NCBI RefSeq assembly: GCF_026153205.1
Contig: NZ_JAPFBW010000028.1
Coordinates: 28,182 to 92,181, forward strand
Length of the DNA: 64,000 nt
Direction: 5' to 3'
From: Aquabacterium sp. A7-Y
GTDB lineage: Bacteria; Pseudomonadota; Gammaproteobacteria; Burkholderiales; Burkholderiaceae_C
Shown here: one piece after another, positions 35,253 to 44,953 of the stretch
Position numbering within the stretch: the stretch's first letter is position 1
Layout of the letters: each line of letters starts with the position of its first letter
Notes under the pieces: generated by a model
The model's database searches: none
What the model was told of the DNA's origin: nothing
The model's input: only the letters and a program-made list of their open reading frames with translations
Made by a program: the position numbers and the translations under genes

Positions 35253-36110
35253 CTACAGGACCTTGACCATCTCCACGTGCGGGATGCCAAGCTCCTCGTA
35301 CTGCGGCCCGCGCGTGGCGAAGCCGGCCTGCAGGTAAAACGAGGTCGCCGAGAGCTGCGCATGCAGCACCGCCTCCCGATAGCCCTGCCGTCGGGCCGCC
35401 TGCATCAAGGCGTCGAGCACCGCCCTGCCCGCTCCACCGCCGCGCATGGTGCGGCGCGTCGCCATGCGGCCGATCTTCGCGACTCCCGGCACGTGCTCCA
35501 TCAGCCGCCCGGTCGCCAGCGGCATGCCGAGGCGGTTGTAGGCCACCGCCTGCACGCAGGCCAGGTCGGCCTCGTCCCACTCCATCTCGGCGGGGATGCG
35601 CTGCTCGTCGACGTAGACCTCCTTGCGCACCAGGCGGGCGTCGTCGCCCAGCGTGTCCCAGCCGCCGACACGCACCTCCAGCATCGACTGCCCTGCCTCG
35701 TAGGCTGCCAGCGCCGCGCGCAGCTCCTCGGGCACGCGCATCGCGGACCGCGCCACCGGGTCGGCATAGACATACACCAGCTCGCCGCTGACCAGCAACT
35801 CGTCCTGCCGGAACACGCCGGCCTGGAACAGCATCGAGGAGTTGCCGACCCGCTCGCAGCGGATGCCGACGTCGAGCTGGTCGTCGTACTGCGCCGACGC
35901 GTGGTATTCGAGCGTCGCCTTCTTCACGTAGAGGTCGCCGCCGAAGGACTCCAACGCCTGCGGGTACGGCAAGGCCAGCGCGCGCCAGTAGTCGGAGATC
36001 GCGGTGTCGACGTACATCAGGTAGTGGCCGTTGAAGACGATCTTCTGGGCATCCACCTCGGCCCAGCGCACCCGCAGCCGGTACAGGAAACGGAAATCAG
36101 CGCGCACCAT
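35253..36110 (-). CDS. Fusion of YbgC/FadM-type acyl-CoA thioesterase and GNAT acetyltransferase
   Basis: A 285-residue two-domain protein. The N-terminal hotdog domain (about 5-135) has the 4-hydroxybenzoyl-CoA thioesterase-type motif RVRWAEVDAQKIVFNGHY with catalytic Asp20. The C-terminal GNAT domain (about 143-285) has YVDEQRIPAEMEWDEAD and the acetyl-CoA loop RRTMRGGGAGRAV. The thioesterase releases CoA from acyl-CoA and the GNAT domain transfers an acyl group from CoA; both bind CoA thioesters, which may explain the fusion. The ATG at 36110 lies 14 bases inside the upstream hydrolase gene, so the two are coupled. Substrates are unknown. Confidence 0.9.
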   Translation of the reverse strand: MVRADFRFLYRLRVRWAEVDAQKIVFNGHYLMYVDTAISDYWRALALPYPQALESFGGDLYVKKATLEYHASAQYDDQLDVGIRCERVGNSSMLFQAGVFRQDELLVSGELVYVYADPVARSAMRVPEELRAALAAYEAGQSMLEVRVGGWDTLGDDARLVRKEVYVDEQRIPAEMEWDEADLACVQAVAYNRLGMPLATGRLMEHVPGVAKIGRMATRRTMRGGGAGRAVLDALMQAARRQGYREAVLHAQLSATSFYLQAGFATRGPQYEELGIPHVEMVKVL

Positions 36111-37044
36111 CGAACAAGGCCTCCTTCAACACCCTGCCGGCGGCCGCATGGGCCTCCAGCGCCTCGGGAATGGCCCGGCCCATCTTGATGAAGTCGTGTG
36201 TCACGCCCTTGTACAGGTCGAGCGACACCGGGACACCCGCCAGCCGCAGCCGGTCCGCGTAGGCCAGGCCTTCGTCGACCAGCGGGTCGCACTCGGCCAG
36301 GCAGACCCAGGCCGGCGCGAGGCCTTCGAGGTCCTCGGCATGCAGCGGCGCGAATCGCCAGTCCTTGCGATGGTGGTGGTCGATGTACTGATCGAAGAAC
36401 CAGTCGATCGCGGGCCGCTCCAGCACGAAGCCGGTGGCGAACAGCACATGCGAGGCGGTGTCCTGGTGGGCGCTGGCGCCCGGCGTGATCAGCAGCTGCA
36501 AGGCCAGCGGCAGGCCGGCGTCGCGCGCCAGGATGGCGCAGACCGTCGCCAGCGTGCCGCCGGCGCTGTCGCCGCCGACCGCGAGGCGGCTCGTGTCCAG
36601 CCCCAGCGCGTCGCCGCTGTCGCGCAGCCGGCGCAGCGCCGCCCAGCTGTCGTCCACCGCGGTCGGAAAGCGGTGCTCGGGCGCCAGCCGGTAGTCCAGC
36701 GACACCACCGCGGCACCGCTGAGCAAGGCCAGCTGGCGGCACAGGCTGTCGTGCGTCTCGAGGCCGCCTATCGTGAAGCCGCCGCCGTGCAGGTAGAGCA
36801 GCACCGGCAGCCGCTCGTGCGAAGCCGCATAGAGCCGCGCCGGCAGCGGGGTACCGTCGTCGGCATCGAGCTCGATGTCCTGCACGCGCGCCAGCGGAGC
36901 GCGCGGCAGGTCGAGGATCTCGGCCGCCGCCACATAGGCCTCGCGAGCCTGCTGCGGCGACAGCGTGTAGTACGGGGGGCGCTTGGCGCGCTGGATGCGA
37001 TCGATCACGCCCGACATCCGGGGCGTCAGCAAGGACGACGTCAC
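36097..37044 (-). CDS. Alpha/beta hydrolase, hormone-sensitive-lipase-type esterase
   Basis: A 315-residue esterase. Oxyanion motif HGGGF (LYLHGGGFTIGG), nucleophile Ser in GGDSAGG, acid Asp in ECDPLVDEG and base His in GVTHDFIKMG are all present, the full set of the bacterial HSL (family IV) group. No signal peptide, so it acts in the cytoplasm on small or medium acyl esters. It overlaps the thioesterase-GNAT gene and follows the exported hydratase-like gene by 10 bases, so the three form one unit. Confidence 0.92.
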   Translation of the reverse strand: MTSSLLTPRMSGVIDRIQRAKRPPYYTLSPQQAREAYVAAAEILDLPRAPLARVQDIELDADDGTPLPARLYAASHERLPVLLYLHGGGFTIGGLETHDSLCRQLALLSGAAVVSLDYRLAPEHRFPTAVDDSWAALRRLRDSGDALGLDTSRLAVGGDSAGGTLATVCAILARDAGLPLALQLLITPGASAHQDTASHVLFATGFVLERPAIDWFFDQYIDHHHRKDWRFAPLHAEDLEGLAPAWVCLAECDPLVDEGLAYADRLRLAGVPVSLDLYKGVTHDFIKMGRAIPEALEAHAAAGRVLKEALFDGAR

Positions 37045-37054
37045 GACTACCTCT

Positions 37055-37909
37055 TCAACGGAAGCTCACGCCGACCTCGGGCGTGCCTTCCAGGCCTTCA
37101 TACACCACCTTGACCGCGAGCCCGGGCCGCGGCGGCAGCAACTTCGAAAACGAACCCAGGCTCAGCAGGTCGCCGGCCTGCAGGCGCCGGCCGCTCTTCT
37201 GCAGGTCCTGCGCCAGCCACAGCACCGCGCGCAGCGGGTGCCCCATCAGGTCGGCGCCGCGGCCGCGGTCCAGCTCCTTGCCCTCGCCGTCGAGGACCTT
37301 GACGGTCATCGCGGCGAGTTGGTCCACCATCGCGGGCGTGGCCTTCAGCGGCTCGCCCATCACGCCCCAGCGCGCCCCGACATTGATGTAGGTGATGCCG
37401 GCCCCGTCCAGCTGGGTCGGGTCCTGCACCACCAGGTCGGGCAGCTCGATGAAGGGAATCACCGCATCGAGGTGCTGCATCACCTGGGCCGGCGTGCGCG
37501 CCTGGTGGATGGCCGGGCTCTTCACGCGCACCAGCAGGTCGGCCTCGAACAGCGGCCGGGCGCCGAACTTGGCCGGGAACTGCGCACCGTGCGGCAGCAG
37601 CATGGCGGAGAACAGCGTGCCGCGCACCGGGCTGTCGTGGCGGAAGCGCTTCTGCACTGCGGGATGGGTCAGACCGGCCTTGTAGCCGGCACGCCGGCCC
37701 AGCTGCTGTTCCAGGAAGGCCACCACCTTGTCACGCCCGCACTCGGCATCGGCGGGGCTCATCGCCGGCGGGTTGTCGACCGGCTCCAGCGCCAGGTAGC
37801 GCGACACCAGCCGGGCCGCCTCCAGGTCCGACGGACAGGCGGCCGGAGCGCCGGCGGCGAGCGTCGCGAGGGCCAGCGCCGCGATCCCTTGCTTGAGCGA
37901 TGGGTTCAT
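37055..37909 (-). CDS. Exported FAH-superfamily protein (2-keto-4-pentenoate hydratase-like)
   Basis: A 284-residue protein with a clear Sec signal peptide (1-24, [16 protein letters not shown]) followed by a fumarylacetoacetate-hydrolase-type fold. Family features: [24 protein letters not shown] (metal-binding acidic segment), [17 protein letters not shown] and the ending [14 protein letters not shown]. This matches the MhpD/2-keto-4-pentenoate hydratase branch, normally cytoplasmic enzymes of aromatic meta-cleavage. Export is unusual and suggests a different substrate or a binding role. The ATG at 37909 has GGAGA upstream; longer frame lacks any signal-like sequence. Confidence 0.85.
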   Translation of the reverse strand: MNPSLKQGIAALALATLAAGAPAACPSDLEAARLVSRYLALEPVDNPPAMSPADAECGRDKVVAFLEQQLGRRAGYKAGLTHPAVQKRFRHDSPVRGTLFSAMLLPHGAQFPAKFGARPLFEADLLVRVKSPAIHQARTPAQVMQHLDAVIPFIELPDLVVQDPTQLDGAGITYINVGARWGVMGEPLKATPAMVDQLAAMTVKVLDGEGKELDRGRGADLMGHPLRAVLWLAQDLQKSGRRLQAGDLLSLGSFSKLLPPRPGLAVKVVYEGLEGTPEVGVSFR

Positions 37910-38009
37910 GGTGTCTCCGGATGTCCGCGGGAAAGAAGGCAAGCATACTGGCCTTCGCCCCGCCCGTGTGCCTGCGCCCGGCACCGCCGAGAACCCCTCG
38001 CATCCTCCC

Positions 38010-39146
38010 ATGGCCCTCATCAACTACCTGACCCAGATCCAGTTCGACTTCGGCGCGGTGGCGCTGCTGCCGCAGGAATGCGAGCGCCTCGGCCTGCGCC
38101 GCCCGCTGATCGTCACCGACGCCGGCGTGCGCGCCGCCGGCGTGCTGCAGAAGGCGCTCGATGCGCTGCGTGAACTGCCCTGCGCCGTGTACGACGGCAC
38201 GCCCTCCAACCCGACCGAGGCGGCGGTGCGCGCAGCGCACGCGGTTTACCGGCGCGAGCGCTGCGACGGGCTGGTGGCGGTTGGCGGCGGCTCCAGCATC
38301 GACCTCGCCAAGGGCGTCGCGATCGCGGCCAGCCATCCCGGGCCGCTCACGACCTACGCGACCATCGAAGGCGGCAGCGGCCGCATCACCGCCGAAGCGG
38401 CCCCGCTGATCGCCGTGCCCACCACCGCCGGCACCGGCAGCGAGGTGGCGCGCGGCGCGATCCTCATCGTCGACGACGGCCGCAAGCTCGGCTTCCACTC
38501 CTGGCACCTGCTGCCGAAAGCCGCAATCTGCGACCCGGAGCTGACCCTCGGCCTGCCGCCTACCCTGACCGCGGCCACCGGCATGGATGCCATCGCGCAC
38601 TGCATCGAGACCTTCATGTCGGCCGCCTTCAACCCGCCGGCGGACGGCATCGCGCTCGACGGCCTCGAGCGCGGCTGGGCCCATATCGAGCGGGCCACCC
38701 GCAACGGCAGCGACCGCGAAGCGCGGCGCCAGATGATGAGCGCCTCGATGCAGGGCGCGCTGGCCTTCCAGAAAGGCCTGGGCTGCGTGCACAGCCTGAG
38801 CCACAGCCTGGGTGGCGCCAACCCGCGGCTGCACCACGGCTCGCTCAACGCGGTGTTCCTGCCGGCGGTGCTGCGCTTCAACGCCGAGGCCGAGCCGGTG
38901 CGGCGCGAGCGGCGTCTGGACCGCATGGCGCAGGCGATGGGACTGCGCTCGGGCAGCGAGATCCCCGACGCGATCCGCGCGATGAACGCCCGCCTGGGCC
39001 TGCCCGGCGGGCTGGCCGCGATGGGGGTGGATCCGGTGCTGTTCGGCAAGGTGATCGACGGCGCCCTGGCCGACCACTGCCACAAGACCAACCCGCGGCT
39101 GGCCAGCGCCGACGACTACCGTGCGATGCTGCAGGCGTCGATGTGA
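38010..39146 (+). CDS. Iron-containing alcohol dehydrogenase
   Basis: A 378-residue group III (Fe-dependent) alcohol dehydrogenase. NAD-binding [11 protein letters not shown] (about 92-102) and [10 protein letters not shown]; metal ligands expected in [23 protein letters not shown] and LHHGSLNAV. Sequence type (short, ~380 residues, [11 protein letters not shown]) fits the 4-hydroxybutyrate or lactaldehyde dehydrogenase-like subgroup acting on small alcohols or hydroxyacids. The start ATG at 38010 directly precedes the domain. It converges on the CorC-type gene with 12 bases between the stop codons. Confidence 0.92.
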   Translation: MALINYLTQIQFDFGAVALLPQECERLGLRRPLIVTDAGVRAAGVLQKALDALRELPCAVYDGTPSNPTEAAVRAAHAVYRRERCDGLVAVGGGSSIDLAKGVAIAASHPGPLTTYATIEGGSGRITAEAAPLIAVPTTAGTGSEVARGAILIVDDGRKLGFHSWHLLPKAAICDPELTLGLPPTLTAATGMDAIAHCIETFMSAAFNPPADGIALDGLERGWAHIERATRNGSDREARRQMMSASMQGALAFQKGLGCVHSLSHSLGGANPRLHHGSLNAVFLPAVLRFNAEAEPVRRERRLDRMAQAMGLRSGSEIPDAIRAMNARLGLPGGLAAMGVDPVLFGKVIDGALADHCHKTNPRLASADDYRAMLQASM

Positions 39147-39176
39147 AAAAACCGGCGCTCAGGCCGCTGCGGCCGG
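39146..39176 (-). terminator. Probable terminator of the CorC-type gene
   Basis: On the minus strand a CCGGC/GCCGG stem with an inner GC region, partly inside the last codons of the gene at 39159-40466, is followed by six T at 39146-39151. Confidence 0.5.
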
Positions 39177-40466
39177 CAGCCGCGTCACCATCACCTGGTC
39201 GATGCGGTAGCTGTCGACGTCCATCACCTCGAACTTGTAGCCGCCCCAGCTGACACTGTCGGTGCGGCGCGGGATGCGCCGCAGCATCACCATCAGGAAG
39301 CCCGCCAGCGTGTCGTACTGTCCCTGGTGCGGCAGCTCGTCGAGGTCGATCGCGCGCATCACGTCGACGATGGGCGTGACCCCGTCGATCAGCCACGAGC
39401 CGTCCTCGCGACGCACGATCTGGTCCTCGTCGTGCGGCGAGACCAGGCTGCCCATCACGGTGGACATCACGTCGTTGAGCGTGATCACGCCGACCACCAG
39501 GCTGTATTCGTTGACGATGACGGCGAAGTCCTCGTGGGCCTGGCGGAACTGGCCCAGCATCTCGGACAGCGTGATGCGGTCGGGCACCATCAGCACCTTG
39601 TGCAGCAGGCCCTCGGCGGCCTCGCCCTGCAGCGAGATCGGCTCGCCCTTGAGCACACGCTGAAACAGGTCGGCGGCGTCCACGTAACCCACCACCTCGT
39701 CGATGGTGGTGTTGCAGACCAGGTAGGTCGAATGGGGCTCGGCGGCAATGCGGGCGCGGATCTCCTCCTCCGGATCGTCGACCAGGAAGTACACGATACG
39801 CTCGCGCGAGGTCATCGAGCTCTCCACCGTGCGCACGTCGAGCTCGAACACGTTGGCGATGACCTGCTGCTCCTGCGCCAGCAGCAGCCCGGCCTGGGCG
39901 CCGGCCTCGGTGAGGGCCAGGATGTCGTCGTGGGTGATGCGGTCGTCGCGCTTCGCGGGCAGCCCCAGCAGCTTGAACAACACGTTGGCCAGGCTGTTGA
40001 AGACCCAGACCACCGGCTTGAGCAGCGCTGCCCACCACAGCATGGGGGTGACGACGCGGATGGCGACCTGCTCGGGCTGGGTCATGCCGACCCGCTTGGG
40101 GAAGAGGTCGGCGAACAGGATGAACAGCGAGGTGACGATCAGGAAGGACAGGAGGAAACCGGCCGTGTGGGCGGTGTCGGCGTCGGTCACGTGCAGCAGC
40201 AGCGACTCCAGGTGCGGCGTCAGCGTGCCTTCGCCGACGATGCCGCCCAGGATGGCGACCGCGTTGAGGCCGATCTGCACCACCGTGAAGTAGTTGCCCG
40301 GCTGCTCCTGGATCTCGATGACACGCTGGGCGCGCGCCTCGCCCTCGTCCGCCATCTGGCGCAGCCGCAGGCGCCGGGCCGCGGCCAGGGAAATTTCGGC
40401 GATGGAGAAGTAGGCGCTGGTGCCGATCAGCAGCGCGATGACGATCAAGCTCGAAGTCAGGCCCAT
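39159..40466 (-). CDS. CNNM/CBS-domain transporter-associated protein (HlyC/CorC family)
   Basis: A 435-residue membrane protein. Order: CNNM (DUF21) membrane domain with about four hydrophobic helices (1-200), a CBS pair (about 215-345, TYLVCNTTIDEVVGYV and FAVIVNEYSLVVGVITLNDVM) and a CorC_HlyC C-terminal domain (about 350-430, DGSWLIDGVTPI). Family members take part in Mg2+ or Na+/Co2+ handling; older annotations call them hemolysins, which is not supported. GGGGGAG precedes the ATG at 40466. It stands alone between convergent and same-strand neighbours. Confidence 0.92.
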   Translation of the reverse strand: MGLTSSLIVIALLIGTSAYFSIAEISLAAARRLRLRQMADEGEARAQRVIEIQEQPGNYFTVVQIGLNAVAILGGIVGEGTLTPHLESLLLHVTDADTAHTAGFLLSFLIVTSLFILFADLFPKRVGMTQPEQVAIRVVTPMLWWAALLKPVVWVFNSLANVLFKLLGLPAKRDDRITHDDILALTEAGAQAGLLLAQEQQVIANVFELDVRTVESSMTSRERIVYFLVDDPEEEIRARIAAEPHSTYLVCNTTIDEVVGYVDAADLFQRVLKGEPISLQGEAAEGLLHKVLMVPDRITLSEMLGQFRQAHEDFAVIVNEYSLVVGVITLNDVMSTVMGSLVSPHDEDQIVRREDGSWLIDGVTPIVDVMRAIDLDELPHQGQYDTLAGFLMVMLRRIPRRTDSVSWGGYKFEVMDVDSYRIDQVMVTRLPAAAA

Positions 40467-40577
40467 GAGTGTCCGCTCCCCCGGCGTTCTGAGTGGCGGG
40501 TTGAGCGGCTAGTGTAAGCAGCTTGGGGCCTCGACGCCGTCGGCCCGGCTCCGACGCGGGGACGGCATCGCCCCTGC

Positions 40578-41684
40578 CTACAAGGCCTTCACGGCATCGG
40601 CCGGGGCACCCCGGGCCAGCCAGTCGGCCCACTCGTCGCCCAGGCGCTCGCTCTCGGCCAGCGCGCGGGTCCAGTCGCGCACCCGGCCGGCGTGGTCGGC
40701 GCCATAGGCGGCGAAGTCCTTGCGGTCGGGCAGCTTGGCGTTGGGCAGGCCCTGGACCCAGCTCGCGCGCGGCGCGAGCACGATGACGTTGTCGAGATAG
40801 GCGGTGGCGCGGTGCCGCGAGCGCCAGGCCTTGTCGAGCCAGCCGGGCACCAGCGACTGCTGGAAATGGGGGTACAGCACCAGGCCGCCGCACTCCTCGG
40901 CCTGGGCCTGCGCGGCGTCGACCAGCGAGCTGTAGTTCCAGTGCAGGTGGTAGTCGGTGATGCCGCCGTCCCAGTAGGCGCCCGGCGGGCCGCCCGGGAT
41001 GTCGTGCACCGCCTTGAGCACGAAAGGGATCGAGCAGGACGCCAGCAGGGCAGGCTGGAAGTTGTCGGCCCGCAGCTCGACCTTGCGGTGGCGCAGGTCG
41101 TCGAGCCGGATCGGCAGCGCCTCGCCCGGGGTCGAGAACACCACCCGCTCCAGCCAGGCACTCAGGGCCTTGCGGCTGGCCGCATTGCTCAGCATCGCGC
41201 CCAGGTAGCCCAGCGGCGTGCGCCAGCGCCCTTCCCGTCCCAGCACGTGGCGCCCGCGCGAGGTCACGATGTGCAGCCGATAGCGCGGATGGGCCAGCAG
41301 GCGCTCGACCTGGCCGTCGAAAAACTCGTGCAGTTGCTGGGAGAAGCGCCGACTCACCTGCTCGGCGCTGGGCAGCTTGCGGCCCGGCTCGAGCTCGTAG
41401 CGCTCATTGATGTAGCCGCTCGCCAGGTTCTCGAAACCCTGCACCGGGTCGGGCAAGGCGCCGGTCGCCATGCGCCAGGCGCCGATGGACGCGCCGACCA
41501 GGTGCACCGTGTGCGAGGCGCCGGCGAGGAAACTGCCGAAGATCTGGCGATCGAGGTGGCTCAGGATCAGGCCCTTGGGCCCGCCCGCGGCGCCGGCGAC
41601 GACGCGGATGTCGCGCGGCTGGAGGCCGTGCCCGCGCAGGCGTTCGAGCGCGCGCGGGCCGGCGTAGATCTGTAGTGCTTGCAT
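40578..41684 (-). CDS. Patatin-like phospholipase
   Basis: A 368-residue putative acyl hydrolase. The patatin nucleophile elbow is GASIGAW (about 64-70, GxSxG) and the catalytic Asp lies in WDGGITDYH (DGG motif), with a Gly-rich oxyanion loop GAAGGPKGL near residue 33. No signal peptide or secretion motif, so it probably acts in the cytoplasm on lipids or acyl esters. It is not linked to the neighbours by tight spacing (120 bases to sodC). Confidence 0.88.
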   Translation of the reverse strand: MQALQIYAGPRALERLRGHGLQPRDIRVVAGAAGGPKGLILSHLDRQIFGSFLAGASHTVHLVGASIGAWRMATGALPDPVQGFENLASGYINERYELEPGRKLPSAEQVSRRFSQQLHEFFDGQVERLLAHPRYRLHIVTSRGRHVLGREGRWRTPLGYLGAMLSNAASRKALSAWLERVVFSTPGEALPIRLDDLRHRKVELRADNFQPALLASCSIPFVLKAVHDIPGGPPGAYWDGGITDYHLHWNYSSLVDAAQAQAEECGGLVLYPHFQQSLVPGWLDKAWRSRHRATAYLDNVIVLAPRASWVQGLPNAKLPDRKDFAAYGADHAGRVRDWTRALAESERLGDEWADWLARGAPADAVKAL

Positions 41685-41759
41685 ACGGCCAATGGAAGGC
41701 TGCCGCCCCGACCCGGCGGGCGGCGGCAGCAGCAGGCCTCCATTATCGAAGCAGTGGGC

Positions 41760-41790
41760 CCGGCCTGCTGTTCAACGTGCGACAGGCCGG
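41760..41790. terminator. Inverted repeat after sodC
   Basis: 8-bp arms CCGGCCTG / CAGGCCGG with a 15-base loop, 15 bases beyond the sodC stop. No T tract; probable transcript end or stability stem. Confidence 0.35.
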
Positions 41791-41804
41791 TGCCGCCCGG
41801 GGCC

Positions 41805-42359
41805 TCAGCCCTTGGCAATGACCGCGCAGGCCAGCCGCGCGCCGGCATTGCCGACCGGCTGCGAGCGGTAGTCGTCGGGCTTGGCGTGCACGATCAGGCC
41901 GCGGCCGATGATGTCGGTCGCGCCGCTGCCCACGGCCATGCCGCTGACGTGGAAGGTCGCCGTGGCGACGCCGTTGGCGTCGGCCTTGAGGTTCGGCATG
42001 TCGCCGGCGTGGTGCTCCGGGCCGTTTTCCTGGCCGTGCGGCTTGCCCAGCGGGTTGAAGTGGCCGCCGGCGCTCAGGGCGTCGGGACTGGAGCAGTCGC
42101 CTTTTTCATGCACATGGAAGCCATGTTCCTGGTTGGGCGCGAGGCCGCTGATCTTGGCCGTGACCATCACGTGGTCGCCGTGCTGCTCGAAGGTGACGCT
42201 GCCGCTGGTGAGGTTGCCCGCGGTGGGCTTCAGCTCGGCCACGGCCCTGGCCGGCGCGGCCGAGGTCGGCGTGGCCGAGGTTGGCGCGGCGCAGGCGGCC
42301 AGGGTGGCGATGGCGGCCAGCGCGAGCGAGCCCAGGGTCAGGCGGTTTCGGGTTTGCAT
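41805..42359 (-). CDS. sodC: Cu/Zn superoxide dismutase lipoprotein
   Basis: A 184-residue periplasmic/outer-membrane superoxide dismutase. Lipobox LAAC (Cys23), short Thr/Ala-rich spacer, then the SOD fold: copper ligands in EHGFHVHEKGDC and the shared His in HFNPLGKPHG, zinc ligands in PEHHAGDMPN, last copper His in LIVHAKPDDY, electrostatic loop Arg and final Cys in GARLACAVI. All metal ligands and the disulfide pair are present. AAGGAGG precedes the ATG at 42359. It protects the envelope from external superoxide; no SoxR-type context is seen. Confidence 0.95.
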   Translation of the reverse strand: MQTRNRLTLGSLALAAIATLAACAAPTSATPTSAAPARAVAELKPTAGNLTSGSVTFEQHGDHVMVTAKISGLAPNQEHGFHVHEKGDCSSPDALSAGGHFNPLGKPHGQENGPEHHAGDMPNLKADANGVATATFHVSGMAVGSGATDIIGRGLIVHAKPDDYRSQPVGNAGARLACAVIAKG

Positions 42360-42440
42360 GGGAGAGGCCCTCCTTGATTGGATGTTGAATCCGAGATGGT
42401 GCCACGAGCGCCGCAAACCGTCTCGCCGCCGGGCCGCCAA

Positions 42441-42459
42441 GGGCAACGGGATGTTGCCC
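42441..42459 (-). terminator. Probable terminator of tex
   Basis: Minus-strand stem GGGCAAC / GTTGCCC (7 bp) with a 5-base loop, followed only by TTGG, 12 bases after the tex stop. Confidence 0.4.
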
Positions 42460-42470
42460 CCGGCCGGGCC

Positions 42471-44813
42471 TCAGCGCTTGCCCTGCAGCTTCGCGAAGGC
42501 CGCCGCCATCGCGGACTGCGCCGCCGGCTGGGGCGCGCCGCGGCCGCCGCCGGGCCGCTCGTTGCGGCCCGCCGGGCGGTAGCTGTTGTCGGCGGCGCCG
42601 CCGCTGGCGCCGCGGGGCGCGGCCGCATCCAGCTTCATCGTCAGCGAGATGCGCTTGCGGGCCAGGTCGACCTCCAGCACCTTGACCTTGACGATGTCGC
42701 CGGTCTTGACGACCTCGCGCGCGTCGTTCACGAACTTGTTCGACAACTGGCTCACATGGACCAGGCCGTCCTGGTGCACACCCAGGTCGACGAAGGCGCC
42801 GAACTGCGCGACGTTGCTGACGGTGCCTTCCAGGATCATGCCCGGCTGCAGGTCCTTCAGGTCTTCGACGCCTTCGTTGAAGCGCGCCACCTTGAAGTCG
42901 GGGCGCGGGTCGCGGCCCGGCTTCTCCAGCTCGGCCAGGATGTCCTTGACCGTGATGGCACCGAACTTCTCGTCGGCGAAGGCCTCCGGCTTGAGGGAAC
43001 GCAGCACGTCGGCCCGGCCGATCACCTCGGTGATGGGACGGCCCACGCTGCTGAGCATCTTCTCGACCACCGGATAGGTCTCCGGGTGCACCCCCGACAT
43101 GTCCAGCGGGTTGTCGCCGCCGCGGATGCGCAGGAAGCCCGCCGCCTGCTCGAAGGTCTTGGGGCCCAGGCCGGAGACGTCGAGCAGCTGCTTGCGGCTG
43201 CGGAAGGCGCCGTTGGCGTCGCGCCAGCGCACGATGCTGGCCGCGACCGTGTTGCTGAGGCCCGAGACCCGCGACAGCAGCGGCGCCGAAGCGGTGTTCA
43301 GGTCCACGCCGACGGAGTTGACGCAGTCCTCGATGATGGTGTCCAGGCTGCGCGCCAGCTCGCTCTGGTTGACGTCGTGCTGGTACTGGCCCACACCGAT
43401 GCTCTTGGGCTCGATCTTGACCAGCTCGGCCAGCGGGTCCTGGACGCGGCGCGCGATGCTGACGGCGCCGCGCAGGCTGACGTCGAGCTCGGGCAGTTCC
43501 TTGCTGGCGTATTCGGAGGCCGAGTAGACCGAGGCGCCGGCCTCGCTGACCACCACCTTCTCGATCTCCGTCCCGGGCGCCAGCTGCTGGATGCGCTTGA
43601 TCAGGTCACCGGCCAGCTTGTCGGTCTCGCGGCTGGCGGTGCCGTTGCCGATCGCGATCAGGTTGACGCCGTGGGTCGCGCACAGGCGGCCCAGCGTGTG
43701 GATGGAGCCGTCCCAGTCCTTGCGCGGCTCGTGCGGGTAGACGGTGTTGGTGTCCAGCACCTTGCCGGTCTCGTCGACCACCGCCACTTTGACGCCGGTG
43801 CGGATGCCCGGGTCCAGGCCCATCACGACCCGCTTGCCGGCCGGTGCCGCGAGCAGCAGGTCGCGCAGGTTCTCGGCGAACACCTTGATCGCGACCTTCT
43901 CGGCCTCCTCGCGCAGGCGGGCGAACAGGTCGCGCTCCAGGCTGAGGCTGAGCTTGACCTTCCAGGTCCATGCGATGGCCTTGCGGATCAGCTCGTCCGC
44001 CGGGCGCTTGGTATGGCTCCAGCCCAGATGGCGGGCGATGCGGCCCTCGGCCAGGCTGGGCTGGCCGGGCACGAGCTCTTCGTCCAGCACCAGCTTCGCG
44101 TCCAGGAACTCCTGGGTGCGGCCGCGGAACACCGCCAGCGCGCGGTGCGAGGGCACGGTGCGGATCGGCTCCGCGTAGTCGAAGTAGTCGCGGAACTTGG
44201 CGACGTCGGGGTTGTTCTGGTCCTTGCCGTCCATCAGCCTGGACTGGAACAGGCCCTCCTCCCAGAGCCACTCGCGCAGCTTGCCGACCAGTGCGGCGTC
44301 TTCGGCCCAGCGCTCGGAGAGGATGTCCCGCACGCCGTCGAGCACCGCGAAGGGGTCGGCGAAACCGGCCTCGGCATTGACGAAGGCGGCGGCCTCGGCG
44401 GCCGGGTCGAGGGTGGGGTCAGCGAACAGCTTGTCGGCGAGCGGCTCGATGCCCGCCTCGCGGGCGATCATGCCCTTGGTGCGGCGCTTGGGCTTGTAGG
44501 GCAGGTAGAGGTCTTCCAGCTCCTGCTTGGTGGGCGCCGCCTCGACGGCGGCGCGCAACTCGGGCGTCAGCTTGCCCTGCTCCTCGATGCTCTTGAGCAC
44601 CGCCTCGCGACGCTCCTCCAGCTCGCGCAGGTAGGTCAGGCGTGTTTCGAGTTCACGCAACTGGACGTCGTCGAGCCCGTCGGTGGCTTCCTTGCGATAG
44701 CGCGCGATGAAGGGCACGGTGGCCCCCCCGTCGAGCAGTTCGACCGCGGCGTTGACTTGGGCGGGGCGGACCTTGAGCTCCGCGGCAATCTGAAGAAGGA
44801 TCTTGTCCAGCAC
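42471..44813 (-). CDS. tex: Tex-family RNA-binding transcription accessory protein
   Basis: A 780-residue protein with the full Tex layout: N-terminal HTH/YhgF helical region, YqgF/RuvX-like nuclease-fold domain (about 325-450, [16 protein letters not shown]), helix-hairpin-helix domain (about 500-565, [18 protein letters not shown]) and an S1 RNA-binding domain (about 650-720, [29 protein letters not shown]). Tex is linked to transcription processivity and stress survival. The start is a GTG at 44813; no ribosome site is obvious. C-terminal Gly/Arg-rich tail of about 50 residues. Confidence 0.95.
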   Translation of the reverse strand: MLDKILLQIAAELKVRPAQVNAAVELLDGGATVPFIARYRKEATDGLDDVQLRELETRLTYLRELEERREAVLKSIEEQGKLTPELRAAVEAAPTKQELEDLYLPYKPKRRTKGMIAREAGIEPLADKLFADPTLDPAAEAAAFVNAEAGFADPFAVLDGVRDILSERWAEDAALVGKLREWLWEEGLFQSRLMDGKDQNNPDVAKFRDYFDYAEPIRTVPSHRALAVFRGRTQEFLDAKLVLDEELVPGQPSLAEGRIARHLGWSHTKRPADELIRKAIAWTWKVKLSLSLERDLFARLREEAEKVAIKVFAENLRDLLLAAPAGKRVVMGLDPGIRTGVKVAVVDETGKVLDTNTVYPHEPRKDWDGSIHTLGRLCATHGVNLIAIGNGTASRETDKLAGDLIKRIQQLAPGTEIEKVVVSEAGASVYSASEYASKELPELDVSLRGAVSIARRVQDPLAELVKIEPKSIGVGQYQHDVNQSELARSLDTIIEDCVNSVGVDLNTASAPLLSRVSGLSNTVAASIVRWRDANGAFRSRKQLLDVSGLGPKTFEQAAGFLRIRGGDNPLDMSGVHPETYPVVEKMLSSVGRPITEVIGRADVLRSLKPEAFADEKFGAITVKDILAELEKPGRDPRPDFKVARFNEGVEDLKDLQPGMILEGTVSNVAQFGAFVDLGVHQDGLVHVSQLSNKFVNDAREVVKTGDIVKVKVLEVDLARKRISLTMKLDAAAPRGASGGAADNSYRPAGRNERPGGGRGAPQPAAQSAMAAAFAKLQGKR

Positions 44814-44953
44814 TTTTGGGTTCAGGTCGGGCTAGAAAGGGGGGCAGTTTGCCATAGGCGGCGGGACGGTCCGTAAGCGAAGTCCCCGCCACCGTGCCAT
44901 CCCAGGCGGGATGCCCGGTCCGAGCCGGTGTCGGGCCCGGTGGACGACCCGGC

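Noticed and set aside
39159..40466. Hemolysin
   Set aside because: The HlyC/CorC name is historical; domains are CNNM, CBS pair and CorC, which point to ion handling.
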